From NCBI RefSeq assembly GCF_000178155.2, contig NZ_ADKM02000094.1, positions 1 through 42,811 on the forward strand: a DNA stretch of 42,811 nucleotides. Direction: 5' to 3'. Each line of letters begins with the position of its first letter. Position 1 is the stretch's first letter. Positions 32,399 to 40,937 of this stretch are shown here, piece by piece. The notes below the pieces were generated by a model that was not told the DNA's origin, did no database searches, and saw nothing but the letters and a program-made list of their open reading frames with translations. The translations under genes were made by a program, and so were the position numbers. Source of the stretch: Hominimerdicola alba 8. Its GTDB lineage: Bacteria > Bacillota > Clostridia > Oscillospirales > Ruminococcaceae.

Positions 32399-32794
32399 TT
32401 ATGTTTCACAGCCCCGATAAATGTCAGGGTCAAAATACTTACTGCCCTTTGGCGGACAGAGATCGCTGAGGGTCATGCCATATTTCGGGACGAAGCTGTC
32501 AAGCGCTTCTTCGATGGTATCGTAAGCGGTGACGATCTCGGTGCTTTCAAGTTCATGCTCGTAATACGTATCCACATCGAACTCATCGGAAAATACTATG
32601 TATCTGCCGCCGACCTTCTGCGCAGCGAAGATGAATGCGATACAGGCACCGCCTGTTTCTGCATACTTCCTTACGCCAAGCTGTCTGCCATTTTCGATCA
32701 ATGTTATGATCCGTGATATTTCCGTAACGACCTCACCCCGACTGACAGCAGTACCCTTGCTGTCAAAGCACTTTAAACTACATTGTACCACCAT
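32399..32794 (-). CDS. Hypothetical protein upstream of alaA (start uncertain)
   Basis: Up to 131 residues, of no family I recognise. The core (about 45-131) has hydrophobic strands AGGACIAFIFAAQKVGGRYIVF style, then acidic DEFDVDTYYEHELESTE and a C-terminus with CPPKGSKYFDPDIYRGC. The nominal ATG at 32794 lies inside the spacer of a consensus promoter on the same strand, so it cannot be the start of transcripts from that promoter. The true start must be further in, or a second promoter exists. No good internal ATG is in frame; a TTG near codon 34 is the most obvious alternative. Probably co-transcribed with alaA. Confidence 0.6.
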   Translation of the reverse strand: MVVQCSLKCFDSKGTAVSRGEVVTEISRIITLIENGRQLGVRKYAETGGACIAFIFAAQKVGGRYIVFSDEFDVDTYYEHELESTEIVTAYDTIEEALDSFVPKYGMTLSDLCPPKGSKYFDPDIYRGCET

Positions 32795-32810
32795 TTACCG
32801 ACATTGTCAA
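32782..32810 (-). promoter_or_regulatory. Consensus promoter for the alaA operon
   Basis: On the minus strand TTGACA (32805-32810) and TACAAT (32782-32787) have a 17-nt spacer. A dyad TGACAGCA/TGCTGTCA follows in the predicted leader at about 32,742-32,764. Confidence 0.75.
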
Positions 32811-33050
32811 TAACGCCAGCGCCGAATAACCTGCTTTGCCCATTTATTCCTTTAAACAAATTGTACAACTTTTATATCAAATATTAATTGCCGGGATTTT
32901 TGCAATCGGAAACTTTGAAAATTGCAAAAGCGGATAATTATGACTCTGAAAATCAGCTTTCGTTCGGCAAAACGAATTTAAAAGAGGATTTTTATTCAAA
33001 ATCGCTAAAAAAACGCTTCCAAAATTTATATATTGTTTATGGGCGGGGTC
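32811..33050. other. AT-rich intergenic region upstream of serC
   Basis: The 240 nt between the divergent alaA-operon and serC promoters is AT-rich. I see no gene, no T-box specifier/antiterminator pattern and no strong hairpin. Confidence 0.5.
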
Positions 33051-33079
33051 TTGACAATCGGGCTATAAAGTAATATAAT
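33051..33079 (+). promoter_or_regulatory. Sigma-A promoter of serC
   Basis: TTGACA (33051-33056) and TATAAT (33074-33079) with a 17-nt spacer, 45 nt before the ATG. Confidence 0.88.
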
Positions 33080-33123
33080 TATAGTATTGATTTTATTTAT
33101 TTTAATTAATGGAGGTTATCACA

Positions 33124-34209
33124 ATGGGCAGAGTTTATAATTTCAGCGCAGGTCCTGCTGTTCTTCCGGAGGAAGTTCTTAAGGAAGCTGCTGAGGAAAT
33201 GCTCGATTACAAGGGCACAGGCATGAGCGTAATGGAGATGTCCCACAGATCCAAGGCTTATGACGAGATCATCAAGGAAGCTGAGAAGGATCTCCGCGAC
33301 CTGATGGGCATCCCCGACAACTATAAGGTAATATTCAGACAGGGCGGCGCATCTCTGCAGTTTGCAGAAGTTCCTATGAACCTGATGAAGAACGGCAAGG
33401 CTGCTTACATCATCACCGGTCAGTGGGCAAAGAAGGCTGCTGCTGAGGCTGAGAAGTACGGCGAGGTAGTAAGAGTTGCTTCTTCTGCTGACAAGACTTT
33501 CTCTTATATCCCTGATTGCTCCGATCTGGACATTCCTGAGGATGCAGACTATGTTTACATCTGCGAGAACAACACTATCTACGGCACCAAGTACAAGACA
33601 CTGCCCAACACCAAGGGTCACATTCTGGTAGCTGACGTTTCCAGCTGCTTCCTGAGCGAGCCTATCGACGTAAGCAAGTACGGCGTTGTATACGGCGGCG
33701 TTCAGAAGAACGTTGGTCCTGCGGGCGTACAGATCGTTATCGTAAGAGAAGACCTGATCGCTGACGGTCCCGCATTCAAGCAGTGCCCGACCATGATGGA
33801 CTGGAAGATACAGGCTGACAATGACTCTCTGTATAACACTCCTCCCTGCTACGGCATCTACATCTGCGGCAAGGTATTCAAGTGGATCAAGAAAATGGGC
33901 GGTCTTGAGGGCATGAAGGCTCACAACGAGAAGAAGGCTAAGATACTGTATGATTTCCTCGACAGCAGCAAGCTGTTCAAGGGTACTGTTGTTCCCGAGG
34001 ACAGATCTCTGATGAACGTTCCTTTCGTAACAGGCAACGAGGAGCTGGACAAGAAGTTCGTAGCTGAGGCTAAGGCAGCAGGCTTCGAGAACCTGAAAGG
34101 TCACAGAACTGTTGGCGGTATGAGAGCTTCCATCTACAATGCAATGCCTATCGAGGGCGTTGAGAAGCTGGTTGCTTTCATGAAGAAGTTCGAGGAAGAG
34201 AACGCTTGA
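33124..34209 (+). CDS. serC: Phosphoserine aminotransferase
   Basis: A 361-residue class V PLP enzyme converting 3-phosphohydroxypyruvate to phosphoserine with glutamate. Signatures are YNFSAGPAVLPEEVL at the N-terminus, SHRSKAYDEI (about 40-49), FRQGGASLQF (about 71-80) and the PLP lysine Lys195 in YGGVQKNVGPAG. Full length. ATG 33124 has TGGAGG 9 nt upstream; an in-frame ATG five codons earlier overlaps that site. Codon usage is strongly biased (GGC, GCT, AAG), suggesting high expression. It leads a serine-synthesis group with serA. Confidence 0.96.
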   Translation: MGRVYNFSAGPAVLPEEVLKEAAEEMLDYKGTGMSVMEMSHRSKAYDEIIKEAEKDLRDLMGIPDNYKVIFRQGGASLQFAEVPMNLMKNGKAAYIITGQWAKKAAAEAEKYGEVVRVASSADKTFSYIPDCSDLDIPEDADYVYICENNTIYGTKYKTLPNTKGHILVADVSSCFLSEPIDVSKYGVVYGGVQKNVGPAGVQIVIVREDLIADGPAFKQCPTMMDWKIQADNDSLYNTPPCYGIYICGKVFKWIKKMGGLEGMKAHNEKKAKILYDFLDSSKLFKGTVVPEDRSLMNVPFVTGNEELDKKFVAEAKAAGFENLKGHRTVGGMRASIYNAMPIEGVEKLVAFMKKFEEENA

Positions 34210-34237
34210 CAGAAAGATAATTCCGGAGGGGCGAAAG

Positions 34238-34474
34238 ATGGCGGAGTCTGATAAGGTAGTTGAGGAAAAGGTAGTTGAGGAAGTAAAGCCTGACGGTACA
34301 AAGACCACGACTACAACGAAAAAATTAGGATCTGCCGGCGGCGGTGCTGCCTACTCCTTCGGTACATGCCTGGCTATCGTGATAAGCTATGTCAAGTGGA
34401 AGTCCATTGGCTGGGCGATATTTCACGGTTTTCTCAGCTGGGTATATGTTATCTATTATGCGATAAAATACTGA
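34238..34474 (+). CDS. Small membrane protein between serC and serA
   Basis: A 78-residue protein. A charged, repetitive N-terminus (VVEEKVVEEVKPDG, then KTTTTTKK) precedes a Gly/Ala-rich segment and one or two hydrophobic helices (about 41-53 and 58-76). GGAGGGGCGA precedes the ATG, 28 nt after serC, so it is probably co-transcribed. The function is not recognised. Confidence 0.72.
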   Translation: MAESDKVVEEKVVEEVKPDGTKTTTTTKKLGSAGGGAAYSFGTCLAIVISYVKWKSIGWAIFHGFLSWVYVIYYAIKY

Positions 34475-34525
34475 AAATAAGCGATAGCGCAGGGCGGGAA
34501 CGGTCTGCGCTGTTGCCGATTTAAA

Positions 34526-34567
34526 AGGAGTATCTTTTTACTCCTGCAAGCGAAATGCTTGTATAAT
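34526..34567 (+). promoter_or_regulatory. Twin hairpins and TATAAT before serA
   Basis: AGGAGTA/TACTCCT (34526-34545) and CAAGC/GCTTG (34547-34561) form consecutive small hairpins. TATAAT follows at 34562-34567, but no convincing -35 is present. Possibly a weak internal promoter or an RNA processing site. Confidence 0.4.
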
Positions 34568-34593
34568 ATTTTTACAGAAAAGGAATGATCTCA

Positions 34594-35733
34594 ATGTACA
34601 ATATTCTGACAATGAATAAGATCGCAGCATGCGGAACCGATAAGTTCGACAAGGCTGCTTACACCATAACCGATGAATGCGCTGAGCCTACCGCTATAAT
34701 GGTACGTTCAGCTAAGCTGCACGACTACGAGATGCCCGCTTCTCTGCTGGCTATCGCGAGAGCAGGTGCAGGTGTCAACAATATCCCTGTTGACAAGTGC
34801 GCTGAGCAGGGCATTGTTGTTTTCAACACTCCCGGTGCTAACGCAAACGCTGTTAAGGAACTGGTCATCTGCGCACTGCTGCTGTCCTCCAGAAGAATAA
34901 CCGAGGCTGCTGCATGGGCTAACTCCCTGAAAGGCACTGAGGACGCTCCCAAGACTGTTGAGGGCGGCAAGGCTAAGTTCGCAGGTCCTGAGATCTTCGG
35001 CAAGACACTGGGCGTTATCGGTCTGGGTGCTATCGGCGGCAAGGTAGCAAACGCTGCTGTTGCACTGGGCATGAACGTTATCGGTTTTGACCCGTTCCTG
35101 TCTGAGGCTGCTGCTAAGGCTCTTGACTCTTCCGTTAAGGTAGTTGACAGCAAGGACGAGATCTACAAGAACTCCGATTACATCACTCTGCACGTTCCTT
35201 TCACTCCTGATGCAAAGAACAGCATCAGCAAGGAGCAGATCGCTATGATGAAGGACGGCGTTCGCATCATCAACGCTGCAAGAGGCGAACTGGTAGACAC
35301 CGCTGCTGTTGTTGAGGCTATCAAGGCAGGCAAGGTAGCTAAGTATGTTACCGACTTCGCTGATGATATTGGTCTGGGCGAGGAGAACGTTATCACTCTG
35401 CCTCATCTGGGCGCTTCTACCCCTGAGAGCGAGGACAACTGCGCTATCATGGCTGCTGACGAACTGATGGACTACATCGAGAGAGGTAAGATCAGAAACT
35501 CTGTTACTTTCCCGAACCTGGAACTGGCTAAGACTGCCGATCAGCTGGTTTGCGTACTGCACAAGGCTGAGGTAACTGAGGACGCTGTTAAGGCTGCTGT
35601 CGGTGCTGATGTTGTTGCAAGCGCTTCCGCTACAAAGAAGGCTTGGGGCTACACTCTGCTGGACGTTAAGGGCAGTGCGAACGTTGACGCTGTAAAGGCT
35701 GTTGCGGGCGTTGTAGGCGTAAGAGTTATATAA
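34594..35733 (+). CDS. serA: D-3-phosphoglycerate dehydrogenase with short ACT-like C-terminus
   Basis: A 379-residue NAD-dependent dehydrogenase that starts serine synthesis. The Rossmann loop GLGAIG is at 143-148, catalytic Arg230 lies in NAARGELVD and His271 in LPHLGAST. The glutamate of the usual Arg-Glu-His triad is not obvious; the region reads VTDFADDIG (253-261), so Asp may replace it. Residues about 315-379 resemble a compact ACT domain (LLDVKGSANVDAVKAVAG), which could sense serine. ATG 34594 has AAAAGGA 9 nt upstream, preferred over the ATG at 34585. Confidence 0.92.
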   Translation: MYNILTMNKIAACGTDKFDKAAYTITDECAEPTAIMVRSAKLHDYEMPASLLAIARAGAGVNNIPVDKCAEQGIVVFNTPGANANAVKELVICALLLSSRRITEAAAWANSLKGTEDAPKTVEGGKAKFAGPEIFGKTLGVIGLGAIGGKVANAAVALGMNVIGFDPFLSEAAAKALDSSVKVVDSKDEIYKNSDYITLHVPFTPDAKNSISKEQIAMMKDGVRIINAARGELVDTAAVVEAIKAGKVAKYVTDFADDIGLGEENVITLPHLGASTPESEDNCAIMAADELMDYIERGKIRNSVTFPNLELAKTADQLVCVLHKAEVTEDAVKAAVGADVVASASATKKAWGYTLLDVKGSANVDAVKAVAGVVGVRVI

Positions 35734-35774
35734 GATATCGACCTGAAAATTTCTGCACAAGGGAGGTTAGACCC

Positions 35775-36077
35775 ATGAATGTAATTTCACTGATACTGCT
35801 TATCGGTATACCGATGGCGGTGATGCAGGCTCTGTACAGGCTGTATGACCCTCAGGGCGATAAGACTATCGCGCTTTCGGAAAAGCTGCCCGTACTCATG
35901 GGCAGGAAATTCCTGATGCAGATAGTAACTCCGCTGTTGTTCATAGTGGTGTTCGGCGTGATATCGGTGCTGCTGCATATACCGATAGCGGTATTTTACG
36001 TGGTATGCGGTGTTGTGCTGGGCGTGATAAACGGCATGGCGGTAACGCTGATGTACTTTGGCGACAGGACAAGATAA
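35775..36077 (+). CDS. Small integral membrane protein after serA
   Basis: A 100-residue protein with three hydrophobic segments (about 3-19, 49-67, 70-92) and a basic central loop (SEKLPVLMGRKF). No family recognised. GGGAGGT precedes the ATG, 41 nt after serA, and a strong terminator follows, so it probably ends the serine operon. Confidence 0.75.
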   Translation: MNVISLILLIGIPMAVMQALYRLYDPQGDKTIALSEKLPVLMGRKFLMQIVTPLLFIVVFGVISVLLHIPIAVFYVVCGVVLGVINGMAVTLMYFGDRTR

Positions 36078-36080
36078 AAA

Positions 36081-36118
36081 AATCAGGGCTGTCTTTGGGG
36101 ACAGCCCTGATTTTTTTG
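36081..36118. terminator. Bidirectional terminator
   Basis: A perfect 13-bp stem AATCAGGGCTGTC/GACAGCCCTGATT (36081-36093 with 36100-36112), TTTTTTT after and AAAAA before. Confidence 0.92.
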
Positions 36119-36147
36119 ATATTTTGATCCGTTCAAAATGCACTTGT

Positions 36148-36876
36148 TCATTCGGTTGGGGAGGACGGGTGTGCGGGGGTCATCGTGGAGTAATTCAAAT
36201 TGAAGTTTTCGGCATTTACCGTTTTATCGGCATCGCCGTCTGTGCTGATGACAGTGCCGTCAGCTACACATAAAATATTGCCAAAATTCTCGCCTCTGTT
36301 CCACGATACCATCGCTATGGGCGTGCTGTTCCTCAAGGCTTCTGTATAGCACGCTTCAAGACCTGTTGCTGTGCCGTTGGCAGGTTCGCCGTCAGCTATT
36401 ATCTGCATACCTATTACTTCTTCGCTGTCTTTATCGATGATGAAAACAGCATATGTTTCGGTGGGAGTTACCTGCGCGGCATCTTCTGTTTCGTAGAAAA
36501 CAAATGGGTCGCTGTACCATACCGAATCTGAGGATATCTCTTTGCCGCTGCCCGTGAATGTAAACCCGTCATCGGTTTTCACAAAGAGATTGCGATCCAT
36601 GTAGTCAAGAGTTTTTGTGAACGCTTCATCATCAAGTGCGGCAGGTCCATTGACAGCAGTTTCCTCAGATGATATGTCTGCATCAGAAGACTCGGAAGAG
36701 TCCGATACTTCGGCAGTTGAAGAAACATCGGAAGATGATGAAACATCGGAAGATGATGAAACATCGGAAGATGATGAAACGGCGTTTTGATTTGCAGGTT
36801 CTTCCGTACTGCCGCAGGCAGTCATCGGAAGTGAAAGCATTACAGCGAAAATGATATAAAACAGCTTATTTTTCAT
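36148..36876 (-). CDS. Lipoprotein with Ser/Asp repeat linker
   Basis: A 242-residue predicted lipoprotein. The signal peptide ends in the lipobox LPMTAC (Cys21). A linker rich in Ser, Asp, Val and Glu follows, containing three copies of the six-residue unit SSSSDV encoded by perfect 18-bp tandem repeats. The C-terminal ~155 residues form a soluble domain (FVKTDDGFTFTGSGKEI, YAVFIIDKDSEEVIGMQIIAD) of unrecognised family. GAGGTGATAAC precedes the ATG. Probably a cell-surface protein; role unknown. Confidence 0.82.
   Translation of the reverse strand: MKNKLFYIIFAVMLSLPMTACGSTEEPANQNAVSSSSDVSSSSDVSSSSDVSSTAEVSDSSESSDADISSEETAVNGPAALDDEAFTKTLDYMDRNLFVKTDDGFTFTGSGKEISSDSVWYSDPFVFYETEDAAQVTPTETYAVFIIDKDSEEVIGMQIIADGEPANGTATGLEACYTEALRNSTPIAMVSWNRGENFGNILCVADGTVISTDGDADKTVNAENFNLNYSTMTPAHPSSPTE
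36722..36775. repeat. 18-bp tandem repeat, three perfect copies, in the lipoprotein gene
   Basis: The unit GAAACATCGGAAGATGAT is repeated at 36722, 36740 and 36758. Its length is a multiple of three, so copy changes would alter linker length without a frameshift. Confidence 0.9.
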
Positions 36877-36962
36877 GTTATCACCTCATCTGAAAACTAT
36901 TACCATCATATAAAAAGAGTCCCGTGAATGTATTTCACTTTATGAATATCCCTTTAGCACAC

Positions 36963-37065
36963 TATAGCAATCCGCCTTAAAATTCAGACAAAATCCAGTC
37001 ACAAAACCCATAAATCCTAGCTTTTGCGACTGGATTTTGTGAATTTAAACAGTTGGATTGCTATA
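36963..37065 (+). mobile_element. Palindromic MITE-like element, copy 4
   Basis: A 103-bp element, TATAGCAATCC to GGATTGCTATA, inserted in R2 at the same position as copy 2 (TATCCCTTTAGCACAC before, GCTGAAAATGCTGTAAAC after). Confidence 0.88.
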
Positions 37066-37170
37066 GCTGAAAATGCTGTAAACAAAAGGATAATTGAGCA
37101 CCATACGCCAACCACCTTAAGTTCTGCAAAACCGCCGTTTTTGTGGTGTGTCAGCGGGATAACCACGTTT
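37066..37170 (+). repeat. Interspersed repeat R2, right part, copy interrupted by MITE copy 4
   Basis: It matches 15,558-15,668 over its whole length with a few differences, including TTAAGTTCTGCAAAACCGCC and GTGTGTCAGCGGGATAACCA. The left part lies at about 36,948-36,962. The rest of the 600-nt gap (37,171-37,482) is AT-rich, with a TATAAT at 37427-37432 that may be the htrA -10. Confidence 0.82.
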
Positions 37171-37482
37171 CACTTTATGAGCGTAAAGACATTTCCGAAA
37201 AGTTCTTTACGGTGTACCTGTATATACTATAGCACATTATTTGTAAAATGTAAATAATGTGTTATTTACAAAAAAAGCGCTTATTTTTTGTAACATTTGG
37301 CAGAGGTGATAGGTGCGTTGAAAAATATCTGTCCGTATTATCGAACCGAACCAGACCTAAAATGCGCAGATAATAAAAAAATTCAAAGATTTTTGTAGTT
37401 TGTCATTCAATTATCACATTGGCGGGTATAATAGAATTACATCAAGGAATTTTCGGCATGTAAAGGCAGGAGGAAACGTTCA

Positions 37483-38928
37483 GTGAATGATTACAACGGC
37501 GGTTACCGCCCTTATAATAACGGGCAGTCGCCTTATAACACGCAGGAACAGCCCTATATTAACAGAGAACAGCCCTATGTGAACCGTGAATACGAACAGG
37601 GCTACTACAACCCGCAGGGTGTTACTAATGAATATTCCTATCAGCCCCATGCCAAAAAAAGTTCGGCAGGAAAGAAGATACTGACCGCTTTTCTGGCTGT
37701 GCTGGGCGTGGCGGCTATCGGGGTGACTTCGATCGTGGGCTACAAACTGGTCACGGGGAAAAATGACCCCGAACCCGCAGGCAGACAGGATAAGTCTGCA
37801 AACGGTGTGGTCAAAACAGATGATGATAGTTCAAAGGTCGAAAATGCCATTGACAGGAGCAATCTGCCGACTCTTGAACAGCTTGCCGCACCTGCTGATG
37901 CGATGCCGATACCCGATATCATCGAGAAGATGTCGCCTTCGGTGGTGGGCATAAGCTGTATCACAAACAAGGGCATAGCCACAGGTTCGGGCATTGTGTT
38001 GAGTGAGGACGGCTATATCATCACCAACGCGCACGTTATAAAGGACGCACAGTCGATATCGGTGGTGCTTCCGCCTTATTACGGTGAAGAGGGCGACACT
38101 CAGGATCAGCTGACTTTTACCGCGACTAATGTTGGCAAGGACACCCAGACGGATCTCGCAGTGCTGAAAATAGAATACGATGGTCTGCAAAAGGCTGAGA
38201 TAGGTAAATCTGCCGATGTGCAGGTGGGTGAGTTGGCGATAGTAATAGGCAACCCGCTGGGACTTGACCTTGCAAATACTGCAACTTCGGGCATAATCTC
38301 CGCTAAGGACAGAACTATAACTGTTGAGGATATAACCATGAAGGTCTTCCAGACCGATGCTTCGATAAACGGCGGCAACTCAGGCGGTGCGCTGATAAAC
38401 GCATACGGTCAGGTGGTGGGCATAACCTCTGCAAAGGTGGCTTCGGCTGAGGTCGAAGGTCTGGGCTTTGCGATACCCATTGATGACGCGCTCCCGATAG
38501 TGAGCGACCTGATGGCTTACGGCTATGTAACAGGCAGACCCAGTCTTGGCATAACAGGTGCAGATGTTACGGCGGCTTATTCAAGCTACTACGGCATACC
38601 GCAGGGCTTCCTTGTAAGGACTGTCACTCCTGACAGCGGTGCTGAGAAGGCGGGCATTCAGGAGAACGACATTATTATAGCCATAGATGACACCATCGTA
38701 AACGGCATAGTCCAGCTGAATGCTGTTAAAAACGAGCATGCTCCCGGTGACACGGTAACGCTGACAGTCTACCGCAACCGCAAAAAGCTGGATGTTGAGG
38801 TAGTGCTTGACGAGTCCACAGGCGAAACTGTTTCACAAGAAGAACAGCCTGCTGAAGACAACGGCTATGACAGATACAACGATTATGATTACTACTATGA
38901 CCCCTTCAATTTCTTCGGGGGATTTTAA
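37483..38928 (+). CDS. HtrA/DegP-type membrane-anchored serine protease
   Basis: A 481-residue S1C protease acting outside the membrane on misfolded proteins. A Tyr/Gln/Asn-rich cytoplasmic N-terminus with imperfect repeats (EQPYINREQPYVNREYEQ, residues about 22-39) precedes one membrane helix (about 66-88). The trypsin-like domain has His184 (TNAHVI), Asp224 (TDLAVLKI) and Ser300 (NGGNSGGAL). A single PDZ domain spans about 350-445 (GFLVRTVTPDSGAEKAGIQ). The C-terminus is acidic and Tyr-rich. The GTG start at 37483 has AGGAGG 9 nt upstream. Confidence 0.95.
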   Translation: MNDYNGGYRPYNNGQSPYNTQEQPYINREQPYVNREYEQGYYNPQGVTNEYSYQPHAKKSSAGKKILTAFLAVLGVAAIGVTSIVGYKLVTGKNDPEPAGRQDKSANGVVKTDDDSSKVENAIDRSNLPTLEQLAAPADAMPIPDIIEKMSPSVVGISCITNKGIATGSGIVLSEDGYIITNAHVIKDAQSISVVLPPYYGEEGDTQDQLTFTATNVGKDTQTDLAVLKIEYDGLQKAEIGKSADVQVGELAIVIGNPLGLDLANTATSGIISAKDRTITVEDITMKVFQTDASINGGNSGGALINAYGQVVGITSAKVASAEVEGLGFAIPIDDALPIVSDLMAYGYVTGRPSLGITGADVTAAYSSYYGIPQGFLVRTVTPDSGAEKAGIQENDIIIAIDDTIVNGIVQLNAVKNEHAPGDTVTLTVYRNRKKLDVEVVLDESTGETVSQEEQPAEDNGYDRYNDYDYYYDPFNFFGGF

Positions 38929-38972
38929 CTAAGCATTCTTCTAATCATTTTTTCATATTCTTTACTTCCGGG

Positions 38973-39007
38973 AAAGAGCCGCACAAAAACGTGCGGCTCT
39001 TTTCTTC
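38973..39007. terminator. Bidirectional terminator between htrA-like gene and the pyruvyl transferase fusion
   Basis: A perfect 12-bp stem AAAGAGCCGCAC/GTGCGGCTCTTT (38973-38984 with 38991-39002) followed by TCTTC. Confidence 0.85.
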
Positions 39008-39012
39008 TGTGT

Positions 39013-40857
39013 TTATTTCTGAGTTTTGCCTGTCAGCTTTTCGGCGTACCTTGCGGAATAGAAATTCGTGCCGACCATTTCAGCGCCTTTATCAAGTGCG
39101 TTAAAGGCATCGCCCAGCTTGTCATAAGCGAAAATGACAGGCTTCATGCCCTTGCTTTTCAGCATTTCGGCGGTGCTGTCATCAAATGTCTTTGAAAGCA
39201 TGGATATCAGCGTAATGCTGTATTTTTCGCATATCTCCAGCGCTTTTGCCTGCTTTTCTGCGCGTTCTTCGGGTATGTCGCTGTCGGGCAGGAAATACAT
39301 GAGTTCACAGGGGCATTTCTGCTTTTTCCACAGTTTTATATCACCCTCGCGCTGTAGCCTGATGTATGAGCGCTTTTTGCTCAGACCTGTTTTTTTCAGT
39401 ATCTCAGCGATGTCTGCGAACATCTTCTCTTTCAGGTCGGCAGGCGGCAGACCCACATCAATTATCACTTTAGCGCCCTGATAGCCCGCTATGAGTCCTG
39501 CTATCTCTTCAAAACTGCCCATAGTGAAAGCACCGTCAAGGCGGCTTTGTCTGAGGACTTGCGCGGGCAGTTCCTTTCTGGGGTAGTCTTTGGCAGAAAG
39601 CCCCAGCAGTTTCAGGTTTTTCTCCGTCCAGCCGTTTATGCAGACAGGTGTGCCGTCCTCAGAGGCACGGACATCGGCTTCAAACAGCAGACAGCCCTCT
39701 TCAAGGCGGTTTGACAGTTCATCGGGGCTGTTGGGGGCTTTGTAGCGGTGCTGTATGCCGCCCAGACCAACCTCAAAAAGCTGACCCTTGTCGGGGGTTT
39801 TGCAGGTGATGTTCCTGTTATCGGCATATTTTTCGAGAAATCTTTCAAGTTCTTTATAAACGCTTCTGCGCTTCATCTCGGATACGTGTGGAGCGCCTTT
39901 TTTTATGGCTCTCATCAGGGCATCTACCAGATTTTCGGCGCTGATATCATCGGCTGATATGAAGCGTTCGGGTCTGCCTGTTTTTTTGCCCCAGAAAGAC
40001 AGCTTGTCGTTCCAGACAAGCCCCACACATGGGATACCCAGAGAATAGGCGGTTATGCAGGCGTGCATGCGGGTGGCGATCATAGCCGAAAAGTCGCTGA
40101 TATTGCGTACCAGCTGTTTTGCACCCATCGGAGCGGGCAGTTTTTCGCCTCTGCCAAGACGCGCCATCAGTTTATCAGCGAATGCTTCGTCAGCCAGTGC
40201 GCCGTTGGTGAACACCCTCCATTCAAGACCCTTTTCGTCAAGGCGCTTCGCCACATCAGCCCAGAGGTCAAGCATGAACTCTTCGCCCATATCTTCTCTG
40301 CCGTAATCGGGGAAAAGTTCGCCGCGTGCCACATTCAGCCCGATGACTTCTTCATCGCCGTTTTCGTAGCCGTAAAGCCGCCCTGCCCACACTGCGGGGT
40401 CGAAAACGCCCTTTACCCGCAGGTCTTTGCGCTGAACGTACTTTTCTTTTAACAGCTTAAGGTCATCACGCACAGTCACACCCTTGACACAGGGGGAGTT
40501 GAGTGCATCTCTCAGCATGGTACAGCGCTCGTCACTGTCGTCAAAGCCCTCAACGCCCACCGCGTTCATAAAGACGGGTATACCATGTTTTTCGGCTTCG
40601 CTGATGATGTCACACACATGCGGATAGAATTTCTCCTGTCTGAATTTTACAAGCCCTCCGCCTGCGAACACCACCGCATCGGCAAACTGTATCTGCCACA
40701 GGTCGCCGCAGTCTATTTTGTAGCGCAGTATGCTGCTGCCGCTGTCACGACCCAGTGCCCGCCTTATAAGATAGTCGGTGCAGTCAGCTATTATGGTGTC
40801 GCCGTAATTTCTGTTGACTATGCAGACAAGCAGTATTTTCAGCCCTTTTTTCTTCAT
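39013..40857 (-). CDS. Polysaccharide pyruvyl transferase-like domain fused to a degenerate GDPD-like domain
   Basis: A 614-residue two-domain protein. Residues about 7-345 match the polysaccharide pyruvyl transferase/CsaB family (LLVCIVNRNYGDTIIADC, FAGGGLVKF, FMNAVGVEG, the FSAMIATRMHACITAYSLGIPC segment in two halves about 256-277). That family adds pyruvate ketals to cell-wall or capsular polymers. Residues about 366-614 resemble glycerophosphodiester phosphodiesterases: HRYKAPNSPDEL (His370, Arg371), LFEADVRASEDGTPVC (Glu393, Asp395). The conserved HD after the DG-x-PV strand is replaced by NG, so catalysis is doubtful. ATG at 40857 has AGAGGG upstream; the frame extends 13 codons earlier. 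The fusion would couple wall-polymer modification with binding of a phosphodiester polymer (inference). Confidence 0.82.
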   Translation of the reverse strand: MKKKGLKILLVCIVNRNYGDTIIADCTDYLIRRALGRDSGSSILRYKIDCGDLWQIQFADAVVFAGGGLVKFRQEKFYPHVCDIISEAEKHGIPVFMNAVGVEGFDDSDERCTMLRDALNSPCVKGVTVRDDLKLLKEKYVQRKDLRVKGVFDPAVWAGRLYGYENGDEEVIGLNVARGELFPDYGREDMGEEFMLDLWADVAKRLDEKGLEWRVFTNGALADEAFADKLMARLGRGEKLPAPMGAKQLVRNISDFSAMIATRMHACITAYSLGIPCVGLVWNDKLSFWGKKTGRPERFISADDISAENLVDALMRAIKKGAPHVSEMKRRSVYKELERFLEKYADNRNITCKTPDKGQLFEVGLGGIQHRYKAPNSPDELSNRLEEGCLLFEADVRASEDGTPVCINGWTEKNLKLLGLSAKDYPRKELPAQVLRQSRLDGAFTMGSFEEIAGLIAGYQGAKVIIDVGLPPADLKEKMFADIAEILKKTGLSKKRSYIRLQREGDIKLWKKQKCPCELMYFLPDSDIPEERAEKQAKALEICEKYSITLISMLSKTFDDSTAEMLKSKGMKPVIFAYDKLGDAFNALDKGAEMVGTNFYSARYAEKLTGKTQK

Positions 40858-40886
40858 ATCATATACCCTCTTTCTCGATATAATAC

Positions 40887-40915
40887 ATGATACCATAAAA
40901 CGGGAAAAAGGTCAA
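40887..40915 (-). promoter_or_regulatory. Promoter of the pyruvyl transferase fusion gene
   Basis: On the minus strand TTGACC (40910-40915) and TATCAT (40887-40892) have a 17-nt spacer. Confidence 0.78.
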
Positions 40916-40937
40916 TGCCTGCGGCGGGGAAAGATAT

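Noticed and set aside
32811-33123. T-box leader before serC
   Set aside because: Promoter-to-start distance is only about 45 nt and no T-box antiterminator sequence is present.
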